Shown here in pieces: positions 57,145-64,000 of a DNA stretch of 64,000 bases. Source of the DNA: an archaeon (GTDB lineage Archaea; Thermoproteota; Nitrososphaeria; Nitrososphaerales; UBA183); the NCBI GenBank assembly GCA_021828185.1, contig JAKASI010000002.1, positions 248,001-312,000 of the forward strand, written 5' to 3'. The notes under the pieces were generated by a model. That model did not search any database and had not been told where the DNA came from. It was given only the letters and a program-made list of their open reading frames with translations. Each line of letters begins with the position of its first letter. The stretch's first letter is position 1. The position numbers and the translations under genes are program-made.

Positions 57145-58350
57145 TCAGCTCTTCTGGTACGACGCCCACTTTTCGTCGAGGTTCCGGTCCGCCAGTGTGG
57201 AGATCACGTAGTCCCCGAACTGGCTGGCCGTTGCCCCGCCAGGGCGACCCGTGATCTTCGCCTTATCCTCGTAGATGCTGCAGACGTCCAGGGCTTTCGC
57301 CAGCTTCCTGCTCTTCTCTATCATCCCGACGTGCTCGAGCATCATGACCGCGGCCCTCATGAGGCTGAGCGGGTCGGCGTACTGCCCCCTCCCTTCGGAG
57401 ATCATCCTTGGCGCAGAGCCGTGAATGGCCTCGAACATCCCGAACCTCGCCCCGATGTTGGCGCTCCCCGCGGTCCCCACCCCTCCCTGGATCTCGGCGG
57501 CTTCGTCCGTCACGATGTCGCCATAGAGGTTGGGGAGGACGATCACTTCGAACTCCCTCCTTCTCATCTCGTCGATCAGCTTGGCGGTGAACACGTCGAT
57601 GTACCACCCGTCCCACTTTATCTCTGGGAACTCTTTGGCGACCCTCTTGGCCGTCTCAAGGAAGAGCCCGTCGGTCGTCTTTATGACGTTGGCCTTGGTG
57701 ACCACCGTGACCTTCTTCCTCCCAGTCTTCCGGGCGTGCTCGAAGGCGAGGCGGATTATCCGTTCGGAACCGGGCCTGGTGATGACCTTGAAGTCCATGG
57801 CCATGTCCGGGGTCACCATCAGCCCTTTGCTCCCGAGGACGTACTCCCCCTCGGTGTTCTCCCTGAAGAAGACCCAGTCGATCCCCTGCGAAGGGACCCT
57901 CACCGGGCGCACGTTCGCAAAGAGGTCGAAGGCCCTCCTGATCGCGATGTTGGCGCTCTCGATGTTCGGCATCCCGCTCCCTTCCTCCGGGGTCGTCGTC
58001 GGCCCCTTCAGGAGGACGTGGCACTTCTTGATCTCGCCATGGACGTCGTCAGGGAGAGGCTGCATCAGCTTGATTCTGCGCTCGATCGTGAGCCCTTCGA
58101 TCTCCCTTATCTCGACCTTCCCTGCCTTTGTCTCATCCTTCAGGAGCTCCTTCAGCACCCTGGTGGTCTCCTTCGCGATGATCGGGCCGATGCCGTCACC
58201 GCCGATGACCCCGACCACGAGCTTCGGGAGCTTCGTGTAGTCTACCCATTCGATCGGCTTGCCGATCCTTTCGGCGCGCTCGGCCTGCTCCTGTATCAGC
58301 TTGCGGATATGCTCCAGGACTGTGTCGTAAGCAACGGCCTGCCTTGACAT
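57145..58350 (-). CDS. icd: isocitrate dehydrogenase (isocitrate/isopropylmalate family)
   Basis: The 401-residue protein is a beta-decarboxylating dehydrogenase: VGVIGGDGIGPIIAKETTRV, substrate helix ESANIAIRRAFDLFANVRPV, FFRENTEGEYVLGSKGL, VTVVTKANVIKTTDGLFLET, LYGDIVTDEAAEIQGGVGTA and GMFEAIHGSAPRM. Size and the loop before the first Arg cluster fit archaeal isocitrate dehydrogenase better than isopropylmalate dehydrogenase, but a homoisocitrate or isopropylmalate role cannot be excluded without a tree. It converges with the acylphosphatase gene. Confidence 0.85.
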   Translation of the reverse strand: MSRQAVAYDTVLEHIRKLIQEQAERAERIGKPIEWVDYTKLPKLVVGVIGGDGIGPIIAKETTRVLKELLKDETKAGKVEIREIEGLTIERRIKLMQPLPDDVHGEIKKCHVLLKGPTTTPEEGSGMPNIESANIAIRRAFDLFANVRPVRVPSQGIDWVFFRENTEGEYVLGSKGLMVTPDMAMDFKVITRPGSERIIRLAFEHARKTGRKKVTVVTKANVIKTTDGLFLETAKRVAKEFPEIKWDGWYIDVFTAKLIDEMRRREFEVIVLPNLYGDIVTDEAAEIQGGVGTAGSANIGARFGMFEAIHGSAPRMISEGRGQYADPLSLMRAAVMMLEHVGMIEKSRKLAKALDVCSIYEDKAKITGRPGGATASQFGDYVISTLADRNLDEKWASYQKS

Positions 58351-58390
58351 CGGGGGCAGAACCCCGCCTCACCTCATTAAAATGTGCTGC

Positions 58391-59132
58391 CTAATCGGTT
58401 CGAGGACCAAGCGACGCCGCTCCGTCTCTCCTCCTGGATACCCCCCGCAGGACCGGGACCGCGATCGCGATCCCCAGGATGGTGAACAGGAGTCTCTCGA
58501 CCGGGTATGCGTAGAAGACGGCGACCCAGTTGGTCTGCAGCGTCTTCGGGCTGAAGAGCTGGTTGACTCTTACCGTTGTGTTCTCATAGAGTATGCTTCC
58601 TGCCATGTGCCCAGTCATGGTAGAGGCGAAGACGGTCGCCCCCACGAACGCGGGGTTCAGCCGACTCAGCCTCCCCCTTGCGTCGAACGCCAGGGCCACA
58701 CAGAGGGAAACAATTGACAGTGCGTGCATTCAGAAGAAGGGGATCGGGGTCCCCTGGACCGATATCACGTCAGCCGACAGCGGGTCGAGCGAGTACCAGG
58801 CGACCGGTACCAGCGGAAGCGCGACTGCAATCTTCCTTCTTCCAGTGAACACCAGCCCCGCCAGCACCGCTGAAGCGAGGTCCGGAACGAAGTCCAGGTA
58901 GTCGAACACCGCTGGTTTGTTGAAGGAAGTCCACGAAGTTCCCGATTATCATGGAGAATCCGCCGGTCCACGGACCGAAGAGCATCCCCGCCAGCGGGCT
59001 GACGACATCCCTGAACGTCAGGAAGTTGCTGACCCCAACGTAGGCTGAGACCGGGAAGAGGCCGAGGATGGCGTAGATCACCGCAAAGACCGCGGCGCTC
59101 GCAACGAAGTAGGAGCGCCCCTTCGCATGGAG
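58391..59132 (-). pseudogene. decayed ECF-type membrane transporter gene (one frameshift, one stop)
   Basis: From about TTG 59132 the minus-strand frame gives RSYFVASAAVFAVIYAILGL, NFLTFRDVVSPLAGMLFGPW and MIIGNFVDFL, then must shift by one base at about 58919-58922 to continue NKPAVFDYLDFVPDLASAVL, AGLVFTGRRKIAVALPLVPV and GTPIPFF. A TGA at 58738-58740 follows, but the same frame goes on MHALSIVSLCVALAFDARGR and VFYAYPVERLLFTILGIAIA to 58391. The whole would be a six-helix protein of about 245 residues resembling ECF S components. Two lesions make a true pseudogene more likely than a sequencing error. Confidence 0.6.
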
Positions 59133-59240
59133 CAACCAGGGCGCCGTGGGGCAAGCGGTCTTAACACTTTCAGCGACGCCCCTCCCCAAGTCTTCCCAGC
59201 TCGCTAACGTTTTTAGCAGAACACCCCCGGCAGTGCATCG

Positions 59241-59768
59241 ATGGCCACGTCCGAGAGCGACGTCAAGAAGGCTGCCGAGACCAAGCTCTGGCTCGAAGGG
59301 AGGATCGCCCAGCTTCAGGAGGAGATGGAGCGGCTGCGCGAGACCCTCGGCTATGTGGACGCATCCCTCAGGGCCTCGACGTTCAAGCCTGCCATCGAGA
59401 TGATGGCCGAATCGAGAGAGGCGGCAGAAGTAAGGGAGCTCAAGAGGGACAAGGGGGGCCAGGTGATAGGAAGGGCCTCGGTCACAGCCGACGCCGTCGA
59501 GATCGAGCCCGCAGGGGTCACCCTGAAGTCAGCCACGCCTCCGTTCAGGTCCTTCCTGATGGGGAAGATCCTGCAGGGGATGAAGACCAAGGACGAAGAC
59601 CTCGTGAAGGCGGGCAAGCTCCCCAAGGGGTCCGAGCTCCGCTTCGACCTGGAGGAGAGCAACGGCTCCATCGAGAAGCTGGTGATAGAGAACTACAGGG
59701 AGAAGGCCAGGCTCAACGAGATACTCAACACAGTCGCATGGACCTTCTCGAGGATGCTGGAGAAGTAG
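59241..59768 (+). CDS. 175-residue protein with N-terminal coiled coil, unknown function
   Basis: The protein starts MATSESDVKKAAETKLWLEG and its first 40 residues form a coiled coil (RIAQLQEEMERLRETLGYVD). The rest looks like a mixed alpha/beta domain with VTADAVEIEPAGVTLKSATP, PPFRSFLMGKILQGMKTKD, LPKGSELRFDLEESNGSIEK and LVIENYREKARLNEILNTVA. It may act as a DNA-binding or scaffold protein; I recognise no family. A TATA-like CGTTTTTAG lies about 30 nt upstream of ATG 59241. Confidence 0.7.
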   Translation: MATSESDVKKAAETKLWLEGRIAQLQEEMERLRETLGYVDASLRASTFKPAIEMMAESREAAEVRELKRDKGGQVIGRASVTADAVEIEPAGVTLKSATPPFRSFLMGKILQGMKTKDEDLVKAGKLPKGSELRFDLEESNGSIEKLVIENYREKARLNEILNTVAWTFSRMLEK

Positions 59769-60728
59769 TCAGAGCTCTCCCTTCACCTGCGCCAGGGTGG
59801 GGGGCTCCGCGACCCTGTTCTTCAGATAGAGCCGCGCCGCCGCGTTGGCGAACTTCAGCCTGTCTGGTTCGCCCATCTTCCGGAGCCTCCCGTATATTGC
59901 CGCAGCGTCCCAAACGTCTCCCGCCCCGGTAAGGCGCAGCGGCCTGACGGCGCTTACCCTCGCCATCGACACCCTCGTCCCCTCGCTCGAATAAGACGCC
60001 TTGTCTGCGTGCAGGTCGAAGACGACACCGAGCCTCTTCGCCAGGGCCCTGCACATTTCTCCGAGGTCGCCCCCCGCGATTTCCAGCGCGCTCGCCGCAG
60101 CGGCCGCCTCCTGCTCGTTCATGCTGACCCAGTCGACCGGGCGCTTGGCCAGAAGGACCTCCAGCAGGTCGTCGAAGTCCTTCCCCCGGTCTCTGAAGTC
60201 TGCAGGATCGAAGAAGATGGGCTTGCTGGGGCCGAGGCGCTTCCTGAGGGCGAGGAGGAGTTCAGTCCCGCGCCGGTTGATCGCCCAGTTGACAGAGCAG
60301 ACCACCCTCGAGTCCTCCAGGGCCCGCCAGTCGCTTCTGTCCAGCAGTCCGGGCCCGAAGTCCGAAGCCCCCTTCCCGTCTCCCAGCATGACGTTTACGT
60401 CTCCTTCGAGGGCGACGGTCAGGGCCGTCGGGCGCGGCTTGACCCTGAGCTCTGCATCAAGGCCTTCGAACGCCTCCCGAAGAATGACTTCGTGGGCCGG
60501 GTCGCTGTGGGTGATGAGAAGGGTCCTGAGGCCGAGCCGGGCGAGGGCGCAGGCCAGGTTGACCGCGTTCCCTCCCCGCACGTCCTCCTGGCGCGCCCCG
60601 TGAATCCCTCCGCCCCCTTCGGCAGCCTTCGCCGTCAGCGAGTCCGCGAACCCCCCGATGGCTCCGGCATAGAGGAGCCTGTCGATGTAGAAGTCATGCA
60701 TAACCGCGACGTCGAACTTCCGGGGCAT
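59769..60728 (-). CDS. PfkB-family carbohydrate or nucleoside kinase
   Basis: The 319-residue protein is a ribokinase-fold kinase with the first motif region GGNAVNLACALARLGLRTLL and the catalytic anion hole RLTGAGDVWDAAAIYGRL near the C-terminus. Central Asp-rich segment IFFDPADFRDRGKDFDDLLE and VDWVSMNEQEAAAAASALE (NEqE) are typical. The sugar is unknown. It begins 1 nt after the stop of the ACT-domain gene, so they form an operon. Confidence 0.88.
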   Translation of the reverse strand: MPRKFDVAVMHDFYIDRLLYAGAIGGFADSLTAKAAEGGGGIHGARQEDVRGGNAVNLACALARLGLRTLLITHSDPAHEVILREAFEGLDAELRVKPRPTALTVALEGDVNVMLGDGKGASDFGPGLLDRSDWRALEDSRVVCSVNWAINRRGTELLLALRKRLGPSKPIFFDPADFRDRGKDFDDLLEVLLAKRPVDWVSMNEQEAAAAASALEIAGGDLGEMCRALAKRLGVVFDLHADKASYSSEGTRVSMARVSAVRPLRLTGAGDVWDAAAIYGRLRKMGEPDRLKFANAAARLYLKNRVAEPPTLAQVKGEL

Positions 60729-60729
60729 G

Positions 60730-61236
60730 TCACTTCAGGATCTTGATGCTCCGGACGACCTTCAGCCTGTTCAGCTCCTCCATCGCCTGCCCAGTGAGCT
60801 GCCCTTCCAACACTAGGGTCATCCTGGCATCGGGGACCATCTCCGGGTCTTCGGCCACCGCCTGCCTGACCACCATCCCATGGCGGGAGAGTATCTCGGC
60901 CACCCCTGCCATCACCCCGGGAGACTTCGGGTCTGCCTCTATGATTATTGCCGTGTACCCCAGCTGGGACACGACGTCCACCAGGCTCGTGCCGAGGGGT
61001 CTGGTCTTCGAGAAGAGGGAGTAGAGGTACCTGTTCCTCCGGATCTGCTGCGCAGTCTGCTTGACGACCCGCCTGTCCACATCGAGGGCCTTGGCGACAG
61101 CGGTGTAGTCGACTTCGACGTCGTCTACGTAGATCTTTTCGTCCTCGGACACGCGCATGCCGCACGCGATCATCTTCCGGACGATCTCGGGCCGGACGAC
61201 CTGCCTGTCGAACTGCTTCCGGACGTTGGGCCACAT
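60730..61236 (-). CDS. HTH-ACT domain regulator
   Basis: The 168-residue protein has an N-terminal helix-turn-helix-like part (residues about 15-70: VDYTAVAKALDVDRRVVKQT, AQQIRRNRYLYSLF) and a C-terminal ACT domain (about 85-165: YTAIIIEADPKSPGVMAGVA, EILSRHGMVVRQAVAEDPEM). ACT domains bind amino acids, so this is probably an amino-acid-responsive regulator. It is divergent from trpB and directly upstream of the PfkB gene; control of trpB is plausible. Confidence 0.8.
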   Translation of the reverse strand: MWPNVRKQFDRQVVRPEIVRKMIACGMRVSEDEKIYVDDVEVDYTAVAKALDVDRRVVKQTAQQIRRNRYLYSLFSKTRPLGTSLVDVVSQLGYTAIIIEADPKSPGVMAGVAEILSRHGMVVRQAVAEDPEMVPDARMTLVLEGQLTGQAMEELNRLKVVRSIKILK

Positions 61237-61314
61237 GACAACTATGTCTAAAAGTGAGCATTTATGGCGCTTTCGCCCGTTTCTGCTTCAGATTTCGTGT
61301 ACAGAACGGGTCAC

Positions 61315-61325
61315 GATTTGATTTA
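61315..61325 (+). promoter_or_regulatory. TATA-like box of trpB
   Basis: CGATTTGATTTAACC lies about 27 nt before the ATG at 61350, supporting a leaderless start there rather than a longer frame from 61254. Confidence 0.5.
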
Positions 61326-61349
61326 ACCCCGAAAAGGTCGCCCCTTCCC

Positions 61350-62717
61350 ATGAGCGATACCCAGCTCAAAGCGGTCCTTTCGCAGGACAGACTTCCGACG
61401 GACTACTACAACATCCAGCACGACCTCCCGGAACCTCTTCCGCCTCCTCTCGATCCGGGGACGCTGAAACCAATGGCGCCCGAGCCTCTTCTGCGCCTTT
61501 TCGCGAAAGAGTGCGTCATGCAGGAGATCTCCACCCAGGAGTTCATCCCCATCCCCGACGAGGTCAGGGAGGCATACCTTCGCCTGGGGAGGCCGACCCC
61601 CCTCTACAGGGCGACGCGCCTGGAGGCGAAGCTGGGGACCCCTGCCAAGATCTACTTCAAGCGCGAAGACCTCAACCCTGTCGGGAGCCACAAGCCCAAC
61701 ACAGCCATCGCCCAGGCATACTACCACATGAAAGAAGGCACGGAGCGCCTCACCACCGAGACCGGCGCAGGACAGTGGGGGAGCGCGCTGGCTCTGGCCA
61801 CGGCTCTCTTCGACATCGACCTGACAGTGTACATGACTCGCAGCAGCTACGACCAGAAGCCGTACCGAAGGACCCTGATGGAGGTCTACGGGGCAGAGGT
61901 CAACCCGTCCCCCAGCCCGAAGACCAAGGCGGGACAGAAGTTCCTCGACCAGGACCCAGACCACCCGGGGAGTCTTGGCATCGCGATTAGCGAAGCGATC
62001 GAGGACTGCATCACCCACGACAACACGAAGTACGCCCTGGGGAGCGTGCTGAACCACGTCCTCACCCACCAGTCAGTCATCGGCCAGGAGGCCAAGCTCC
62101 AGATGGAGGAGTTCGGGGACGACCCTGATTTCATCGTCGGGTGCATCGGCGGGGGGAGCAACTACGCCGGGCTCTCCTATCCGTTCATGAGGGACAAGCT
62201 CCGGGGGAAGAGCAGCGCCCAGTTTGTGGCCGCGGAGCCCAAGGCGGTACCGTCCACGACCAGGGGCGAGTACAGGTATGACTTCGCCGACGCGGGAGAG
62301 ATGACCCCTCTGATCAAGATGCACACGGTCGGCCACACCTATCAGTGCCCTCCGATTCACGCGGGCGGGCTCAGGTACCACGGCAAGGCCCCCTCGATGT
62401 GCATGCTCATCGACAGGGGGTTCATGCGCAGCGTCGCCTACACCCAGAACGAGATCATGGAAGCGGGGATCCTCCTGGCAAAGACCGAGGGGATCGTTCC
62501 TGCCCCCGAATCCAACCATGCAGTGAAGGCAGCGATAGACATCGCCATGGAGTGCAAACGGAAGAACGAGCGCAAGACCATCCTCTTCAACCTGAGCGGG
62601 CACGGCCTCCTCGACCTCAAGGCCTACGAGGACAAGCTGGCGAACAAGCTCGTAGACTACGAGCCCGACTCGGGCGCCCTCGCCAGGGCCCTGGATTCGC
62701 TCCCGGTGGTCCCCTAG
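61350..62717 (+). CDS. trpB: tryptophan synthase beta chain, TrpB2 type
   Basis: The 455-residue PLP enzyme joins indole and serine. It is of the longer TrpB2 class: RPTPLYRATRLEAKLGTPAK, the Schiff-base lysine in NPVGSHKPNTAIAQAYYH, TETGAGQWGSALALATALFD, VGCIGGGSNYAGLSYPF and VPAPESNHAVKAAIDIAMEC. TrpB2 proteins usually work without TrpA and may salvage indole or, as proposed, act on O-phosphoserine. No other trp genes are near; the divergent ACT-domain regulator gene is the only linked neighbour. Confidence 0.93.
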   Translation: MSDTQLKAVLSQDRLPTDYYNIQHDLPEPLPPPLDPGTLKPMAPEPLLRLFAKECVMQEISTQEFIPIPDEVREAYLRLGRPTPLYRATRLEAKLGTPAKIYFKREDLNPVGSHKPNTAIAQAYYHMKEGTERLTTETGAGQWGSALALATALFDIDLTVYMTRSSYDQKPYRRTLMEVYGAEVNPSPSPKTKAGQKFLDQDPDHPGSLGIAISEAIEDCITHDNTKYALGSVLNHVLTHQSVIGQEAKLQMEEFGDDPDFIVGCIGGGSNYAGLSYPFMRDKLRGKSSAQFVAAEPKAVPSTTRGEYRYDFADAGEMTPLIKMHTVGHTYQCPPIHAGGLRYHGKAPSMCMLIDRGFMRSVAYTQNEIMEAGILLAKTEGIVPAPESNHAVKAAIDIAMECKRKNERKTILFNLSGHGLLDLKAYEDKLANKLVDYEPDSGALARALDSLPVVP

Positions 62718-62752
62718 GCCCAGGCTGCGCCTGTCGTAGCCTCTCCTTCCTT

Positions 62753-64000
62753 CTATCCGTAGGCTCTGGTGATCGTCACGCCGTCGACCAGAAGCCAGGG
62801 GCAGAGGGTCGGCGTGTCCACCTCCCACCACTGGACCCACTCCCTGTCCTTGGAGATCAGCTGGACGGAGGACAGCAGCCTCCGCAGGTCGTCCCCGGCC
62901 CTCATCCCCTTCAGGGAGCGGACGACGCTCCCCTCCTCGACGAGGTAAGCCCCATCGCGCGGCACGGTCGAGAACTCCCCGGTCCTGTAGTTCTTGAAGC
63001 GGGTGTACCAGTTGCTGGTGAGGACTATCCCCCTCTTCATCTCCTTCACCATCTCGTCATACGACGAGTCTCCGGCTCCGACCTCGAGGTTCCAGGGGTG
63101 GGGGGTGACGAACCCCGCGTTCCCAGTGCTCTCTGTCTTCCACTTCTTCGCCGTCGTGAGGTTGTGGAGGTACCCCTTCAGGACCCCGCTGTCGATTATC
63201 TTGTTCGTCCTGGTCCTCACTCCCTCGTCGTCGAACACCCGTCCGCCCAGTCCCCCTTCCACGACCCCGTGGTCCGTGAGACTGAACGCAGGCGAAGCCA
63301 CGCCCTTCCCGAGCATGTCGACCAGGTATGAAGTCCCCGCGTCCACGGAGAAGGCGGACGCGGCCCCCGCAACGGTCTCGATCAGGTTCGACGCGACCGC
63401 CGGGCTCAGGAGCACCTGGTACTTTCCGGGCTCAGGTTCGGAGGCATCCTTCATCTTCTTCGCCCCCTCTCCTGCCCTCCTCCCCGCTTCCTCCGGGTCG
63501 AACCCCGACAGGGAAGAGGAGCACGACAGTCCATGGCCGCTTGCTTCGTCTTCGGCGAATGACCTTATGTTCAGGGTGATGGCAGTACGCGAGTCGACCC
63601 CCTCCGTCCCCGCCGACGTCATTATCGCCACGGTCCCCTTGCCCGCGTTTATCACACCGGCAGCCCTCTTCCCTCCGGCGGCAAGGGACGAGCCGATGGC
63701 CTCCTCCGCGAACCCCGGGAGCTCCGCATCCACGTCTTCCAGCTTCCTGTCGTAGCTCAGCCTGCTCGGCCTGTACTTCGCCCCCCTGCTCGGGAGCGAG
63801 ACGTACTCCGACTTCAGGAGCCCCTTCAGGGTCCCAAAGAGGTCGGACACGAACCTCTTGACCGCGGCCGGCTCAAGGTTCGAGGTCGACGCGATGGCTC
63901 TCCTCCCGTCCTTGGCAAGGTATACGGAGAGCTCTGCCTCCTCGACTCTGTTGACTATGGTAACCGAGTTGTTGGCGAACCTTATCATGCTGTCTGCGCT
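62753..64000 (-). CDS. TldD/PmbA-family metalloprotease-like protein (start cut by window edge)
   Basis: At least 411 residues match the PmbA-type half of the TldD/PmbA pair: SVTIVNRVEEAELSVYLAKD, IASTSNLEPAAVKRFV, KYQVLLSPAVASNLIETVAG, GVVEGGLGGRVFDDEGVRTR, KIIDSGVLKGYLHNLTTAKK, and a final LVDGVTITRAYG. No HExxH is visible, which fits the PmbA (TldE) subunit, the metal-binding site being on TldD. An ATG at 63988 exists, but the frame remains open to the edge and homologues begin earlier, so the true start is probably outside the window. Confidence 0.87.
   Translation of the reverse strand, partial: SADSMIRFANNSVTIVNRVEEAELSVYLAKDGRRAIASTSNLEPAAVKRFVSDLFGTLKGLLKSEYVSLPSRGAKYRPSRLSYDRKLEDVDAELPGFAEEAIGSSLAAGGKRAAGVINAGKGTVAIMTSAGTEGVDSRTAITLNIRSFAEDEASGHGLSCSSSLSGFDPEEAGRRAGEGAKKMKDASEPEPGKYQVLLSPAVASNLIETVAGAASAFSVDAGTSYLVDMLGKGVASPAFSLTDHGVVEGGLGGRVFDDEGVRTRTNKIIDSGVLKGYLHNLTTAKKWKTESTGNAGFVTPHPWNLEVGAGDSSYDEMVKEMKRGIVLTSNWYTRFKNYRTGEFSTVPRDGAYLVEEGSVVRSLKGMRAGDDLRRLLSSVQLISKDREWVQWWEVDTPTLCPWLLVDGVTITRAYG

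Noticed and set aside
1..64000. CRISPR arrays, rRNA genes, replication origin
   Set aside because: No spaced direct repeats, no rRNA-like sequence, and no cdc6/orc1 gene or origin-type repeats were seen.

Overview
The window is 64 kb of a GC-rich archaeal chromosome. Archaeal informational genes include RadA with an intein, RadB, an LSm protein, Rio2, archaeal-type SAM synthetase, AsnRS and TyrRS, an Rqc2/NEMF protein, and basic proteins that look like ribosomal eL13 and eL22. Many genes appear to be leaderless, with TATA-like boxes about 25 nt before ATG, GTG or TTG starts. L13e, an F420-type LLM oxidoreductase, a ThiR-like regulator, half-size CtaA and aerobic lipid catabolism point to the TACK superphylum. 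I infer a heterotrophic, oxygen-respiring Nitrososphaeria (Thaumarchaeota)-like lineage. No ammonia oxidation genes are visible here.

Layout. 1-4.1 kb: broken LAGLIDADG homing-endonuclease gene, class III aminotransferase, OGG glycosylase, eL13-like protein, small membrane protein. 4.15-6.47 kb: a complete mobile element with a 36-bp perfect terminal inverted repeat, an 8-bp target duplication, an IS6-like DDE transposase with SWIM zinc finger, and a divergent four-gene cargo operon. 6.5-7.4 kb: a membrane protein whose tail was rewritten by the insertion, a second decayed homing endonuclease, and tRNA-Tyr(GTA) that appears to carry three introns. 7.4-18.1 kb: heme O synthase, ThiI, thioredoxin, half CtaA, TyrRS, Mut7-C nuclease, AMMECR1, a ThiI-like protein with a damaged PP-loop, AsnRS, RadA with intein, and a frameshifted membrane gene. 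18.2-26.4 kb: large surface protein, inositol-phosphate synthase with PadR regulator and palindrome, Nudix, unknown proteins, eL22-like protein, cis-prenyltransferase, DUF373 protein.

26.5-43.2 kb is a lipid and acyl-CoA block: acyl-CoA ligase, thiolase, branched-chain aminotransferase, DUF35 plus thiolase-like pair, acetoacetyl-CoA synthetase, UbiA prenyltransferase, LLM oxidoreductase, MmgE/PrpD, then an acyl-CoA dehydrogenase-EtfB-EtfA-EtfD cassette. Its likely logic is beta-oxidation electrons passing through ETF to a membrane iron-sulfur protein and a quinone; CtaA and CtaB would serve a heme-copper oxidase encoded elsewhere.

43.2-64 kb: Rqc2, RadB, LSm, SAM synthetase, Rio2, a thiamine-linked group (AIR-synthase-like protein, ECF S component, HTH-ThiN regulator), CTP synthase, coiled-coil protein, PhoU-like regulator, YbaK deacylase, MIP18, MarC, acylphosphatase, isocitrate dehydrogenase, a decayed ECF S-component gene, PfkB kinase, ACT regulator, TrpB2, and a TldD/PmbA gene cut by the window edge.

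The strongest unusual signals are the cargo-bearing IS6-like element, the three-intron tRNA-Tyr, and the eL22-like and eL13-like proteins with long charged tails.
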